From positions 434,001 to 498,000 of the forward strand of contig NZ_JAOTEN010000001.1 in the NCBI RefSeq assembly GCF_025628965.1: a stretch of 64,000 bases of DNA, read 5' to 3'. Position numbers and translations under genes: made by a program. The DNA is from Chryseobacterium gilvum. Its GTDB lineage: Bacteria; Bacteroidota; Bacteroidia; Flavobacteriales; Weeksellaceae. The notes under the pieces were generated by a model. The model searched no databases, was not told where the DNA came from, and saw nothing but the letters and a program-made list of their open reading frames with translations. This document shows, one piece after another, positions 16,542 through 25,958 of the stretch (positions within the stretch are counted from its first letter, which is position 1; each line of letters begins with the position of its first letter).

Positions 16542-16549
16542 CAAATATA
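16542..16549 (-). promoter_or_regulatory. Promoter -7 box for DUF5686 gene
   Basis: Minus-strand TATATTTG, 12 nt upstream of the preferred ATG; very short leader. Confidence 0.5.
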
Positions 16550-16706
16550 CATAAAGCAAAAAAGCGGTTTGTTTATTTTTTAAAGTTTACATTTTTTTCG
16601 GACATCATAATTATGATCTGATAGTGAGTTACAGATATTTTATCAGGTATTCGTCAATTTTGTTATTAAAATTCTAAAATAAATGCATTAAAATAAAATA
16701 TATTTA

Positions 16707-16714
16707 TATATTTG
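16707..16714 (+). promoter_or_regulatory. Promoter -7 box for secreted-protein triplet
   Basis: TATATTTG fits TAnnTTTG, 29 nt upstream of the first gene of the triplet. The surrounding 180 bp are strongly AT-rich. Confidence 0.45.
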
Positions 16715-16743
16715 ATTTTTTAAAAACACAACGATATTTAACA

Positions 16744-17649
16744 ATGATGAAAAAAACATTTCTGATGGGAACAATACTACTGTTTCCAAAAATATTTGCA
16801 CAAGTAGGGATTAATACAACAGATCCAAAACTGTTATTGAGTATTGGAGACAGCAATACCGGTTTTAGTAACCCTGCAAATGATAAAATTTCCACTCTTA
16901 CGGCTAATGCAGATCGTCTCACTGTTGATGGTAAGTATGTCGGCATTCACAATGTAAATCCTACTAAAATTCTGGATATCAATGCCGGAAACAAATTTCT
17001 GAGAATTGAAAATCTTGCGAATGTGGCTTCCGTAAACAATCAGCTTGCGTATCCGTTAAAACATAATCCTGCAGATGGAACTTTAGGATATCTTAATAAT
17101 TCAAATGTGTATACCGGTATTCAGACATTGAGAATTGTAGTAAATGAGACGCAAAATATAGCAGGAAATTCTACTACGATTCAGGAAACGCCGCTTACGC
17201 TGAAATCTGTAAATTCTACCATCAACGGTTTTAGCAATTTTTTTAATGATATCTCAGGATCTGCTATTTTATATGCACAAAATTTACCGGCAGGAAACGG
17301 AACTTCAGCCAGAACTACAGATCAGATTCAGCTTCCTGCAGGGGTCTACAGAATAATGGTAAAGCTTACCGGCAGATTTTCTGCACATCACAAAAACAAT
17401 TCTCTCGATATAAAACTGGCAGTAGATAACAATGAGTATTCTTTTGCCAATGGAGTAAACTATGGGGATGGAACAGCTTATAAAACCGGCTATTTCATGG
17501 AAACGGTAAATCTTCTGCAAACCAGTAAACTAGATTTTACCTATGTAAAGCAAACCGGTGCCAATAATGCGGGATCCAATTCATCTCTTTTCCCGGATTC
17601 CGGAGATCATGCTGTACGAAGTATCATCACCATTGAAAGATTAAAATAA
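16744..17649 (+). CDS. Secreted tail-fibre-like protein, paralog 1 of 3
   Basis: 301 residues with a signal peptide ending in IFAQ. Two N-terminal repeats of the type VGI-x4-P-x3-LDI occur (VGINTTDPKLLLSIG near 20, VGIHNVNPTKILDIN near 66), a pattern seen in tail-fibre-like and flavobacterial surface proteins, followed by FLRIENL. The C-terminal half is beta-rich and centred on LPAGVYRIMVKLTGRF, ending ITIERLK, reminiscent of a C1q/TNF-like jelly-roll; that fold is a guess. No T9SS sorting domain. The next two genes encode diverged copies at 12-nt and 5-nt spacing, so they form one operon. Confidence 0.75.
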   Translation: MMKKTFLMGTILLFPKIFAQVGINTTDPKLLLSIGDSNTGFSNPANDKISTLTANADRLTVDGKYVGIHNVNPTKILDINAGNKFLRIENLANVASVNNQLAYPLKHNPADGTLGYLNNSNVYTGIQTLRIVVNETQNIAGNSTTIQETPLTLKSVNSTINGFSNFFNDISGSAILYAQNLPAGNGTSARTTDQIQLPAGVYRIMVKLTGRFSAHHKNNSLDIKLAVDNNEYSFANGVNYGDGTAYKTGYFMETVNLLQTSKLDFTYVKQTGANNAGSNSSLFPDSGDHAVRSIITIERLK

Positions 17650-17661
17650 TCCAAAAAAAAT

Positions 17662-18540
17662 ATGAAAAAAATATTAGTTTGTCTCACATTTATTTCTGTG
17701 ACGTTTGCTAAAGCACAAACGGGAAATGTAGGCATCAGTACGAGTACTCCAAAACAAAATCTGTCTTTGGGTGATGATGATTCCGGACTGCAGGAGAATG
17801 CAGAAAATGTTTTATCTATAGTAACATCCGGACAAAACCGCATCAAAATAATGGATAATGGTTTTATAGGAATTAATAATGAAAACCCTACCAGAATACT
17901 GGATCTCAATACTGAAAATGATTTTTTAAAGCTGCAGAATCCAAAAGATTATACAGCTGCGACACAAGATTTTCTGGTATATAATCCTGCAACAGGAGAA
18001 ATAAATAAAACAACCATTAAAAATTATGCAGGTCAGGTTTTGCGTGTACCACTTGTCAGTAATAATTATCCTGTAAGCGGATCAGATTATTTTGTGAGCT
18101 TCAATACTGCAGGAAACGCAATTCCTTCTCCAGTTGGTCTTGGTACATTTCCTAATTACACAAATACCATAAGTGATGATTTTACCACTTTTCCGGTAAC
18201 GGTAAACAGCGGAAATATCACCGGATTTTTGCCGGGAACTTATAAAATCACGCTTCGTTTTGCCGGGACTTTTCTAAATGGTTCTGATAATCAGAGAATT
18301 GATATGGGAATGGAATATTCTACCAATGGAACAACGTGGGTAGATTATTCTTACAATGAAGGCATTATTTCAAACTGGAGCAACAGTGCTACAAAAACAG
18401 GATACTATCGTGATGTAATAAAATTTACCGGTGCTGTAAATTTTATAAGGTTCAAATTTAAAGTATACGATAACCAATTTAATATGGATGGCGCTCCCAG
18501 TAATCTTTACAGAAATGTTTTAATAATTGAAAGACTTTAA
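17662..18540 (+). CDS. Secreted tail-fibre-like protein, paralog 2 of 3
   Basis: 292 residues, signal peptide ending in FAKAQ. It shares the architecture of the preceding gene: VGISTSTPKQNLSLGDD, then IGINNENPTRILDLN and FLKLQNP, a linker, and the C-terminal beta domain with LPGTYKITLRFAGTF and the ending LIIERL. Sequence identity to its neighbours is modest, so duplication is old. Twelve nucleotides separate it from paralog 1. Confidence 0.75.
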   Translation: MKKILVCLTFISVTFAKAQTGNVGISTSTPKQNLSLGDDDSGLQENAENVLSIVTSGQNRIKIMDNGFIGINNENPTRILDLNTENDFLKLQNPKDYTAATQDFLVYNPATGEINKTTIKNYAGQVLRVPLVSNNYPVSGSDYFVSFNTAGNAIPSPVGLGTFPNYTNTISDDFTTFPVTVNSGNITGFLPGTYKITLRFAGTFLNGSDNQRIDMGMEYSTNGTTWVDYSYNEGIISNWSNSATKTGYYRDVIKFTGAVNFIRFKFKVYDNQFNMDGAPSNLYRNVLIIERL

Positions 18541-18545
18541 GAATA

Positions 18546-19451
18546 ATGAAAAAATATATATCTCTTTTTACTTTTGGATTGCTGTTGCAAAATCTTCACG
18601 CACAAGTAGGAATTTTTCAGAATAATTCAAGCTACACTGTTCCTAAAATCACTTTGGCAATTACCGATGATGATACGGGGATTCAACGAAATTCTACGGA
18701 TAATATTTCCTTTTTCACAGGAAATCTTCCCAGAATTACGCTAGATAATTCAGGAAATGTAGGTTTCAACCAAAATACTCCGCTTTATCCTCTAGACATC
18801 AACGCAAATAACAATTCTTTAAAATTTCAAAATTTAAAATCACTTTCTGCTTCAGATCTAACTAATTTTTTGGTTATTAATGCTTCCACGTCAGAAATAG
18901 GAGTGAGGGCAAATCCCTCTTCACTCGGTCAGTTTATCAGACTGCCTTTTGTTGATAAAATTTATAATACCACGATTACAGATCTGGATTTTACTGCAGT
19001 AAACGATACCGCTCCTAATGGGGCCAACAATGTTATAAATACTATTTCAGGAAGTGCTGTAAATGATGGCAGTAATACTATTTTTTTACCTGAAGGGGTG
19101 TATTCCCTAAACCTGAAACTGGTGGGTATTTTTAAAGGGCTGAATGATAATAATACCGCTTCTGTTCATTTTCTGGTAAATAATAATCTATATGCTTACC
19201 AACCGGGAATTGTGTCTGGATATGGAGGAGAAGGTGCAGATGGATTCAGTGGGCAACCCAATCCTGAAGATACTGATGCAAGGAAAACTGCAGATTTCCA
19301 GGAAGTTTTAAGTGTTCCTGCAGCCGGAGCAACTATTAATTTTAAATTGGAAGTGAATAACAGCAATTTTCATTTGTATAAATCATTTATTCCGTTGGGC
19401 TCTTCTGGGAATTCTTCTCGTACAGTACTTACGATTAACAGATTAAAATAA
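18546..19451 (+). CDS. Secreted tail-fibre-like protein, paralog 3 of 3
   Basis: 301 residues, signal peptide ending in LHAQ. The first repeat is degraded (VGIFQNNSSYTVPKITLAI), the second is clear (VGFNQNTPLYPLDIN followed by SLKFQNL), and the C-terminal domain has LPEGVYSLNLKLVGIF and ends LTINRLK. A glycine-rich insertion (about 225-245) distinguishes it. It begins 5 nt after paralog 2 and is closed by a strong terminator, so the three-gene unit is complete here. Confidence 0.75.
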   Translation: MKKYISLFTFGLLLQNLHAQVGIFQNNSSYTVPKITLAITDDDTGIQRNSTDNISFFTGNLPRITLDNSGNVGFNQNTPLYPLDINANNNSLKFQNLKSLSASDLTNFLVINASTSEIGVRANPSSLGQFIRLPFVDKIYNTTITDLDFTAVNDTAPNGANNVINTISGSAVNDGSNTIFLPEGVYSLNLKLVGIFKGLNDNNTASVHFLVNNNLYAYQPGIVSGYGGEGADGFSGQPNPEDTDARKTADFQEVLSVPAAGATINFKLEVNNSNFHLYKSFIPLGSSGNSSRTVLTINRLK

Positions 19452-19486
19452 AAAAAGACCTCTGAAATTTTCAGAGGTCTTTTTTT
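19451..19486. terminator. Bidirectional terminator after the triplet
   Basis: AGACCTCTGAAA and TTTCAGAGGTCT form a near-perfect palindrome flanked by A-run and T-run; it serves the plus-strand triplet and the convergent 222-residue gene. Confidence 0.85.
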
Positions 19487-20153
19487 ATTTTGCAATTTCT
19501 GCAATAAAAGCCAGCGTTTTTAATTCCAGCTGATCTTTAGAGATTTTATTATTTTCAAATTCTATAAAGGTAAAATGATTATTTTCTTTGGTTACCAATG
19601 CCAAACCATTGTATCTTTCACCCTGATCTGTATAGTTGTAACTTACATATTTTGTATCAGGATGATCTAATTTAAAGGTAAGATTCTTGATTTCCTTTTT
19701 TCTTTTTACACTTTTAAAATTATCAACAAGGTCTCCATTGCCTTCGTAACTATGCACAAATATTGAAGTATTATCCGGAAGCTTAATGGCTGTTTTCAGG
19801 GTATCATCGTAACTTTTCTGAATGTAGCTGTTTTTTATAACTTTTATTTTAGCTGTCATATCTAGAGGAAACAGGGTGTCCTTGTCCAGCTTCATTACAT
19901 TATTTAAGGCTTTCTCAGGCTCCGTTAAGAGGGCAAGATCTTCATAACTTTTATAGAAAAGATCATTATCTGAATGTTGGGATTCATTCTGATATCCTCT
20001 GCTTTGCTCCATCAATCTGTTCATGTCCTGATAACTGGTATCGGTATAGCTGCCGTTTCTGGAAGATTTACTGCAGGTCATGACAAGCCTTACCACTGCA
20101 AACAGGCATAATCCTACGCTGAGTATAGTTCTCCATATCGGTTTATTATCCAC
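19485..20153 (-). CDS. Hypothetical membrane-anchored protein
   Basis: 222 residues with one N-terminal membrane segment (about 8-27), a low-complexity Ser/Tyr/Gln-rich linker (30-62), and a soluble domain with alternating strands. Family not recognised. It starts at a GTG that overlaps the upstream gene's TAG stop (TAGTG), so it is translationally coupled to the lipoprotein gene. Confidence 0.65.
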   Translation of the reverse strand: MDNKPIWRTILSVGLCLFAVVRLVMTCSKSSRNGSYTDTSYQDMNRLMEQSRGYQNESQHSDNDLFYKSYEDLALLTEPEKALNNVMKLDKDTLFPLDMTAKIKVIKNSYIQKSYDDTLKTAIKLPDNTSIFVHSYEGNGDLVDNFKSVKRKKEIKNLTFKLDHPDTKYVSYNYTDQGERYNGLALVTKENNHFTFIEFENNKISKDQLELKTLAFIAEIAK

Positions 20154-20902
20154 TATTTTACGTCGTTTTTAGAGATGGTAACTTCTTTGATGACGTTACC
20201 TTTAGTATCTGTATACACATATTTCAGATTATTAACTCCCAGTACGGATGTTTTGGCAAAAATCTGCTGAATTTGTGGAGATCTTAGCATTTCATCTTTT
20301 AGCATTTGCTCTGCACCATCGGCTTGAAGCATTGTTTTAAAGCTTTCGGGAACTTCGTTGGTATACACAATATTGTTATTTTCGTCTGCTTTTATGCTTA
20401 TAATTTTTGTGCCCGTCGCTTTGTCTTCCATAGGAAGGTTTTTGTTGAACACTTCAAGAATTTGATTAAGTTCTGAGCTGTTGGGCTTATCTCCTTTGGC
20501 AATGGCATTAAAATCAACAGAGGATTTGTCAAGGTTTTTTTGGTCAATGGTTTTATCTACAATCACTCTTGCATCAGAACCGTATACTTTCAGATTAAAT
20601 TTTACTCCGCTTTCAAAAAGTTCTTTTCCCAGAGGGTCGCTTTTTATCGCCTGACCAATCAGATCCGGAAGTGCAGAACTTACAAGGCTGCTTTCCATAT
20701 CATTGCTTTGATACGATGTATTAACCTCAATATTTACTTCTTCGGCATTGGATGAAGTTGCTTTTGTAGACTTGATCATAGGACTGTGCATCATTTCTGA
20801 AGAACGGTTATACATTTTCACAAAATCCTGAACTTTATCGTTCTTTGTTTTACAGGCCACTAAAAGAAATGCCGTTACAAATACTAGTAAGAAATTTTTC
20901 AT
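20153..20902 (-). CDS. Hypothetical lipoprotein
   Basis: About 249 residues from the preferred ATG (MKNFLLVFVTAFLLVACK): a signal peptide with lipobox LVAC, so the mature protein is lipid-anchored. The remainder is soluble, charged, and contains no motif I recognise. An in-frame TTG about 69 nt upstream would extend it, but that extension reads through the alaS terminator hairpin and puts the signal peptide in the middle, so it is rejected. Coupled to the 222-residue membrane protein; the two probably act together at the envelope. Confidence 0.7.
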   Translation of the reverse strand: MKNFLLVFVTAFLLVACKTKNDKVQDFVKMYNRSSEMMHSPMIKSTKATSSNAEEVNIEVNTSYQSNDMESSLVSSALPDLIGQAIKSDPLGKELFESGVKFNLKVYGSDARVIVDKTIDQKNLDKSSVDFNAIAKGDKPNSSELNQILEVFNKNLPMEDKATGTKIISIKADENNNIVYTNEVPESFKTMLQADGAEQMLKDEMLRSPQIQQIFAKTSVLGVNNLKYVYTDTKGNVIKEVTISKNDVK

Positions 20903-20930
20903 ATTAATTTTTTTGGAAAGATAATAAAAA

Positions 20931-20952
20931 AACAGAGACCTGAGTCTCTGTT
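20931..20952 (-). terminator. Terminator of alaS
   Basis: AACAGAGAC and GTCTCTGTT form a perfect 9-bp stem with a 4-nt loop followed on the minus strand by a T-run, 25 nt past the alaS stop codon. Confidence 0.8.
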
Positions 20953-20976
20953 GAGTGATTTTATTGATCAAGTGGG

Positions 20977-23580
20977 CTATATTTCTAAGGCTTTCTGATA
21001 CGCACTTTCAAGCCCGTCAAGATTTTTTCCTCCAGCGGTTGCAAAACCAGGATTTCCGCCGCCGCCGCCCTGAATTTCTTTCGCTAAATCTTTTACAATA
21101 GTTCCGGCTTGATAACTTGCTGCCAAATCATCGGAAACTCCCACTGTTATCATCGGTTTTCCGTCTGCATCAGAGAGAATAATCGTTACCGAAGTCGGGA
21201 TTTCTTTTTTCAGCTGGAACACGATATCTTTTACAGATCCCGCATCAAGAGACGTTTTTTTTACTAAAAGCTGTTTGTCGCCTTTATGTTCATACGCATT
21301 TTTCCAATCGCCAATTTCCCCTTTTGCTTTTTCTTTTTTGAAAGATTCAATTTCTGATTTTAATGAAGCGTTTTCTTCAATTAATTTTTCGACCGATTTT
21401 ACGACATCTTTAGATTTTAATAATTGAGAAAGCTCGGTAATCTGATTTTCCAAACCTTTAAAATATTTATCAGACTGATCTCCAGAGATGGCTTCAATTC
21501 TTCTGATTCCTGCTGCTGCAGAACTTTCTGAAGTCAATTTGAAATGGCCGATTTCACTTGTATTTTTCACATGCGTTCCTCCGCAAAGCTCTTTTGAACT
21601 TCCGAATTGAATCATTCTCACAGTATCGCCATATTTTTCACCAAATAAAGCCATTGCGCCTTTCTCAATCGCTTCTTTGATCGGAATATTCCTAAATTCC
21701 TGTAAAGCAATGCTTTCTTTAATCTTTGCATTTACTTTTTCTTCCACCAAAGCCAATTCTTCTTCCGTCATTTTATTAAAATGAGAAAAGTCAAAACGCA
21801 GATAATCAGGGCCAACGTAAGAACCTTTTTGCTCTACATGCGTTCCCAAAACATCTCTCAAGGCTTCGTGCAACAGGTGAGTTACAGAGTGGTTTGCCTG
21901 AGAATTTTTTCTTTCAGATGCATTTACTTTGGCATAAAAAACAGCACCTGCATCTTTCGGAAGACCATTAATTAACGAAATGATCAATCCGTTTTCTTTT
22001 TTTGTTTCCAATACCTCGAAACGCTCTACCGCATTTTCCAAAATACCTTTATCACCAATCTGTCCGCCGCCTTCCGGGTAAAAAGGGGAATTGCTAAGTA
22101 CCACCTGATAAAATTCGCCGTCTTTGTTTTCTACTTTTCTGTATCTTGTAATGTAGGTTTCAGCCTCGATCTGATCATACCCTACGAATTTTTCTTCTCT
22201 TTCTTCTAAAGTAACCCAATCGTACACTTTTTGGGCAGAATCTGCTTTTGAACGAAGCTTTTGCTTTTTCATTTCATCGTTAAAACCATCTTCATCGATC
22301 GTCAAACCTTTTTCTTCTGCGATAATTCTCGTTAAATCATCCGGGAAACCGTATGTGTCATACAATTCAAAAACTTCTTCGCTTGGTAAAACCTTGGAAT
22401 TTTCCGAAATCGTCTGCTGAATTAGTTTTTCAACTCTGATCAAGCCAGTTTCAATGGTTCTCAAAAATGATTCTTCCTCACTTTTTATTACTTCAGTGAC
22501 CAGTTTACCTTGTTTTTCAAGCTCAGGGAAGAATTTTCCCATTTGATTTTGAAGCACTGCCACTAATTCAAAAAGGAAAGGCTCTTTCATGTCTAAAAAT
22601 CGGTAAGAATAAGAAATAGCTCTTCTTAAAATCCTTCTGATTACGTAACCGGCACCGCCGTTTGAAGGCAATTGTCCGTCTGCAATTGCGAATGAAACCG
22701 CTCTAATGTGATCGACTACAACACGAATCGCAATATCTTTTTCATCTTCTAAAATTCCGGTATATTTTTTACCGGAAAGTTCTTCAACTTTAGCAATTAA
22801 AGGCGTGAAAACATCGGTATCGTAATTGGAAGATTTTCCCTGAAGCGCCATACAAAGACGTTCGAAACCCATTCCTGTATCTACATGCTGTTGAGGAAGT
22901 TTTTCTAAAGATTTGTCAGCTTTTCTATTGAATTCCATGAAAACCAGGTTCCATACTTCAACCACTTGCGGGTGGTCATTATTCACCAGCTCTAATCCTG
23001 AAACTTTGGCTTTTTCTTCTTCCGAACGAATGTCAATATGGATTTCTGAGCACGGTCCGCATGGCCCGCTTTCACCCATTTCCCAGAAATTATCTTTTTT
23101 GTTTCCATTAATAATTCGGTCTTCGGAAATATGGGATTTCCAGAAATCATAGGCATCCTGATCTCTTTCCAGATTCTCGGAAGCATCCCCTTCAAAGATG
23201 GTAACGTATAAATTCTCTTTCGGAATTCCGTACACTTCCGTCAATAATTCCCAGGCAAAAGCAATAGCATCTTTTTTAAAATAATCCCCGAAAGACCAGT
23301 TTCCCAACATCTCAAACATGGTGTGATGATACGTGTCTCTCCCCACATCATCCAAATCATTGTGCTTCCCGGAAACTCTTAGACATTTCTGAGTATCGGC
23401 AATTCTTGGCGCCGTCGGAGTTTTATAGCCTAAGAAAAAATCTTTAAACTGCGTCATGCCCGAATTTGAAAACATGAGAGTAGGGTCGTCTTTCAGCACG
23501 ATAGGAGCCGAAGGAACGATAAGGTGGTCTTTGCTTTTAAAATAATCTAAAAATTTTTGACGGATCTCTTGTGATGTCAT
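20977..23580 (-). CDS. alaS: Alanyl-tRNA synthetase
   Basis: Charges tRNA-Ala. The 867-residue protein has the class II catalytic core at the N terminus (LMFSNSGMTQFKDFFLG, YHHTMFEMLGNWSFGDYFKKD), the tRNA-recognition region, an editing domain with SVTHLLHEALRDVLG and the zinc-site pair CGGTHV, and the C-terminal glycine-rich DHHA1 end (QGGGGGNPGFATAGG). Length and motif order match the bacterial family. A TAAATTTG box at 23622-23629 is its likely promoter. Confidence 0.97.
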   Translation of the reverse strand: MTSQEIRQKFLDYFKSKDHLIVPSAPIVLKDDPTLMFSNSGMTQFKDFFLGYKTPTAPRIADTQKCLRVSGKHNDLDDVGRDTYHHTMFEMLGNWSFGDYFKKDAIAFAWELLTEVYGIPKENLYVTIFEGDASENLERDQDAYDFWKSHISEDRIINGNKKDNFWEMGESGPCGPCSEIHIDIRSEEEKAKVSGLELVNNDHPQVVEVWNLVFMEFNRKADKSLEKLPQQHVDTGMGFERLCMALQGKSSNYDTDVFTPLIAKVEELSGKKYTGILEDEKDIAIRVVVDHIRAVSFAIADGQLPSNGGAGYVIRRILRRAISYSYRFLDMKEPFLFELVAVLQNQMGKFFPELEKQGKLVTEVIKSEEESFLRTIETGLIRVEKLIQQTISENSKVLPSEEVFELYDTYGFPDDLTRIIAEEKGLTIDEDGFNDEMKKQKLRSKADSAQKVYDWVTLEEREEKFVGYDQIEAETYITRYRKVENKDGEFYQVVLSNSPFYPEGGGQIGDKGILENAVERFEVLETKKENGLIISLINGLPKDAGAVFYAKVNASERKNSQANHSVTHLLHEALRDVLGTHVEQKGSYVGPDYLRFDFSHFNKMTEEELALVEEKVNAKIKESIALQEFRNIPIKEAIEKGAMALFGEKYGDTVRMIQFGSSKELCGGTHVKNTSEIGHFKLTSESSAAAGIRRIEAISGDQSDKYFKGLENQITELSQLLKSKDVVKSVEKLIEENASLKSEIESFKKEKAKGEIGDWKNAYEHKGDKQLLVKKTSLDAGSVKDIVFQLKKEIPTSVTIILSDADGKPMITVGVSDDLAASYQAGTIVKDLAKEIQGGGGGNPGFATAGGKNLDGLESAYQKALEI

Positions 23581-23621
23581 ATGATATATTTGCTTTGCTT
23601 TTAAAAATTTTCGATAAGATG

Positions 23622-23629
23622 CAAATTTA
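23622..23629 (-). promoter_or_regulatory. Promoter -7 box for alaS
   Basis: Minus-strand TAAATTTG fits TAnnTTTG, about 42 nt upstream of the alaS ATG. The rest of the 291-bp divergent region towards msrAB is AT-rich and shows no other clear element. Confidence 0.45.
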
Positions 23630-23871
23630 ATGTTTTTACCTGATTTTATATCAATAAATTATATGCTTATTGCATAACGAAACAGACGTAACCGAACGGA
23701 TAAAATTCTTAATTCTAAAACTATTTTTCATTATTACTCGTATATAATTACAGGTAAAAGCTGGAAATTGAACCATCATTATCATAGACAGTATCGTTAG
23801 AAAATAATGACTTTTAGTCCGAAATTTGCAGAAGAATCTGTAGGTTTTTAAATGAAGAAAAAATAATTAAA

Positions 23872-24978
23872 ATGAACAATAAATTTAAAATGAAAAATAT
23901 ATTAGTATTACTTGGAGTGATTCTGGGAATAGCCGTATTTGCTACAGGTTGTGGAGATTCTTTACACTCAAAAACAAAGACAAAAATAGAAAATGAGACC
24001 AATATGGACAGTAAAAATGTAAAGGAAGTTTATTTTGCAGGAGGATGTTTCTGGGGAACTGAACACTTTTTTCAACAGATCCGTGGTGTTGTAGGAACCG
24101 AAGTAGGATATGCCAACGGAAATAAAATAAATCCTACGTATGAGGAAGTGGTAAGCCACACCACAGGTTTTGCAGAGACGGTGAAAGTAAAATATGACCC
24201 TGAACAGGTAGACCTAAAACTTCTGATCGATTTGTATTTTAAAACCATTGACCCTACAAGCCTAAACCAACAGGGAAATGACCGGGGAGACCAGTACAGA
24301 ACAGGAATCTATTCTACCGATAAAGATACTCAAGAAATTATAAGAGCAGAAGTTAAGAGATTAGCTGCTGCGTATGATAAGCCTGTCGTGGTAGAAACCG
24401 TTCCTCTGAAAAATTTCTATAAAGCAGAAGATTATCATCAGGATTATCTGGATAAAAATCCTGGAGGATATTGTCATATCGAGCCGGGACTTTTTGAAAT
24501 GGCAAAAAATGCAAATCCGCTTCCAAAAGCAAAATACCAGAAGCAGGATAAAAAAGTTTTAAAAGAAAAATTAACTTCTGAACAATATAAGGTAACCCAG
24601 GAAAATGCTACGGAAATGCCTTTCCAAAACGAATATTGGGACGAAACCCGTGAAGGGATTTACGTAGATATTACCACAGGAGAACCATTATTTATCTCAA
24701 CCGATAAATTTGAATCCGGTTGCGGATGGCCGAGCTTTTCAAAACCGATTACCAAAAAACTGATTGAAGAAAAACTCGACAGCTCTGTAGGTATGGATAG
24801 GGTAGAAGTAAGAAGTAAAACCGGTGACGCGCATTTGGGACACGTTTTCACAGACGGCCCTAAAGATAAAGGCGGACTTCGTTACTGTATTAACAGTGCT
24901 TCACTGAAGTTTATCCCTAAAGCAGAAATGGAGAAAAAAGGGTACGGAGAATATATTTCTCTTTTAGATAAAAAGTAG
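23872..24978 (+). CDS. msrAB: Lipoprotein MsrA-MsrB fusion, peptide-methionine sulfoxide reductase
   Basis: Repairs both methionine sulfoxide epimers in oxidised proteins. An N-terminal lipoprotein signal ends at ATGC (residue about 27), so it is exported and lipid-anchored. MsrA follows with the catalytic GGCFWG near residue 57, then MsrB with the zinc/substrate motif [11 protein letters not shown] near 283 and the resolving-site segment RYCINSASL near 343. An internal ATG at 23890 gives a more typical signal peptide ([13 protein letters not shown]) and may be the true start. Anchoring the fusion in the envelope points to protection of periplasmic or surface proteins. Confidence 0.95.
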   Translation: MNNKFKMKNILVLLGVILGIAVFATGCGDSLHSKTKTKIENETNMDSKNVKEVYFAGGCFWGTEHFFQQIRGVVGTEVGYANGNKINPTYEEVVSHTTGFAETVKVKYDPEQVDLKLLIDLYFKTIDPTSLNQQGNDRGDQYRTGIYSTDKDTQEIIRAEVKRLAAAYDKPVVVETVPLKNFYKAEDYHQDYLDKNPGGYCHIEPGLFEMAKNANPLPKAKYQKQDKKVLKEKLTSEQYKVTQENATEMPFQNEYWDETREGIYVDITTGEPLFISTDKFESGCGWPSFSKPITKKLIEEKLDSSVGMDRVEVRSKTGDAHLGHVFTDGPKDKGGLRYCINSASLKFIPKAEMEKKGYGEYISLLDKK

Positions 24979-24996
24979 TTTTAAAGTGATTAAATA

Positions 24997-25024
24997 AAGG
25001 TTGTCGGAAGACAGCCTTTTTTAT
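24997..25024 (+). terminator. Terminator of msrAB
   Basis: AAGGTTGTC / GACAGCCTT (9 bp with a G-U) around a GGAA loop, followed by a T-run. Confidence 0.8.
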
Positions 25025-25061
25025 TTCAACACTGAATCGAACATTGATTATTTCGGATGAC

Positions 25062-25099
25062 AAAATAAAAGTGATTCAAAAATGAACCACTTTTATTTT
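25062..25099 (-). terminator. Terminator of the ABC permease gene
   Basis: AAAATAAAAGTG and CACTTTTATTTT form a 12-bp AT-rich stem; lies 14 nt past the permease stop codon and could also act on plus-strand readthrough. Confidence 0.6.
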
Positions 25100-25112
25100 T
25101 TAATTAAATAAA

Positions 25113-25958
25113 TTACCAGTCTCTCTTCTTCAAAATAAAATAAGATCCGAAGATAAAAATAGCACACCAAACCAGACAGGCAATTAGGCTTTCTGTAGGA
25201 TAGTGGAATTCATATTTCATTCCCATCATTTTTGCCATATTCAGTCTCATCATAGGATTGGGAATCAGATTAGACATACTCTCAAGAGGCAAAAGATGAG
25301 TAATAAAAAAGTCGTCATGCAAAATTTTCATTCTTTCAGCAGGCTTTACACCACTTACTTTCTGGTATTTTTCTACTGCAGATAAAATACCTTCAAGTAT
25401 CCAAAAAACAAAAAAAGCAAGAAATACAAAGATTGATTTTCTCAGCAATACAGAGAGAAACATCAGGAAACAAAAGAAGGTAAACAGCTTTAGAAAATAA
25501 TTTCCAATAAAGAAAATCTCTGCAAAAACCTTTGCAGAATCAGTCACTTTAGAATACTGATATCCCAAAAACATAGTGATCCCAAATACAATTACAGTAG
25601 AAACAATGGTGAATATACTGATCGTTAATAATTTGGATCCGATAAATTCTTCTCTGCTCAACCCATCAATCGTATTTTGCTTAAACATCCTGTTGCTGAA
25701 TTCCTGGCAAATTGAAAAAACAATAATCAGCCCTAGGAAAATCTTGAGCAGCGCTACAATCCATGTGGTAAAATTCCAGATTTCCGGGAAATTGTAAATC
25801 CCCTGTTCTTTTAGATTAATCGTTTCTCCAAAGACCTCAAGATCAACGAGACCTATAAAAAGAAAAGCAATCAAAATTGCAAAATATAATGCTGTAAAAA
25901 TCTTAAAAGGCTTGTAATTCAGATTTTTATAATATTCGAGTTTTAATAGTTTAAGCAT
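25113..25958 (-). CDS. ABC transporter permease (ABC-2 type)
   Basis: 281 residues with about six hydrophobic segments and a large hydrophilic loop (about 190-245), as in single-polypeptide ABC-2/ABC-2-like exporters fused to no ATPase. Its start overlaps the 3' end of the ATPase gene by 8 nt, so the two are a coupled two-gene exporter. Substrate unknown; related pairs export antibiotics or lipids, or act in envelope maintenance. Closed by its own terminator. Confidence 0.85.
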   Translation of the reverse strand: MLKLLKLEYYKNLNYKPFKIFTALYFAILIAFLFIGLVDLEVFGETINLKEQGIYNFPEIWNFTTWIVALLKIFLGLIIVFSICQEFSNRMFKQNTIDGLSREEFIGSKLLTISIFTIVSTVIVFGITMFLGYQYSKVTDSAKVFAEIFFIGNYFLKLFTFFCFLMFLSVLLRKSIFVFLAFFVFWILEGILSAVEKYQKVSGVKPAERMKILHDDFFITHLLPLESMSNLIPNPMMRLNMAKMMGMKYEFHYPTESLIACLVWCAIFIFGSYFILKKRDW

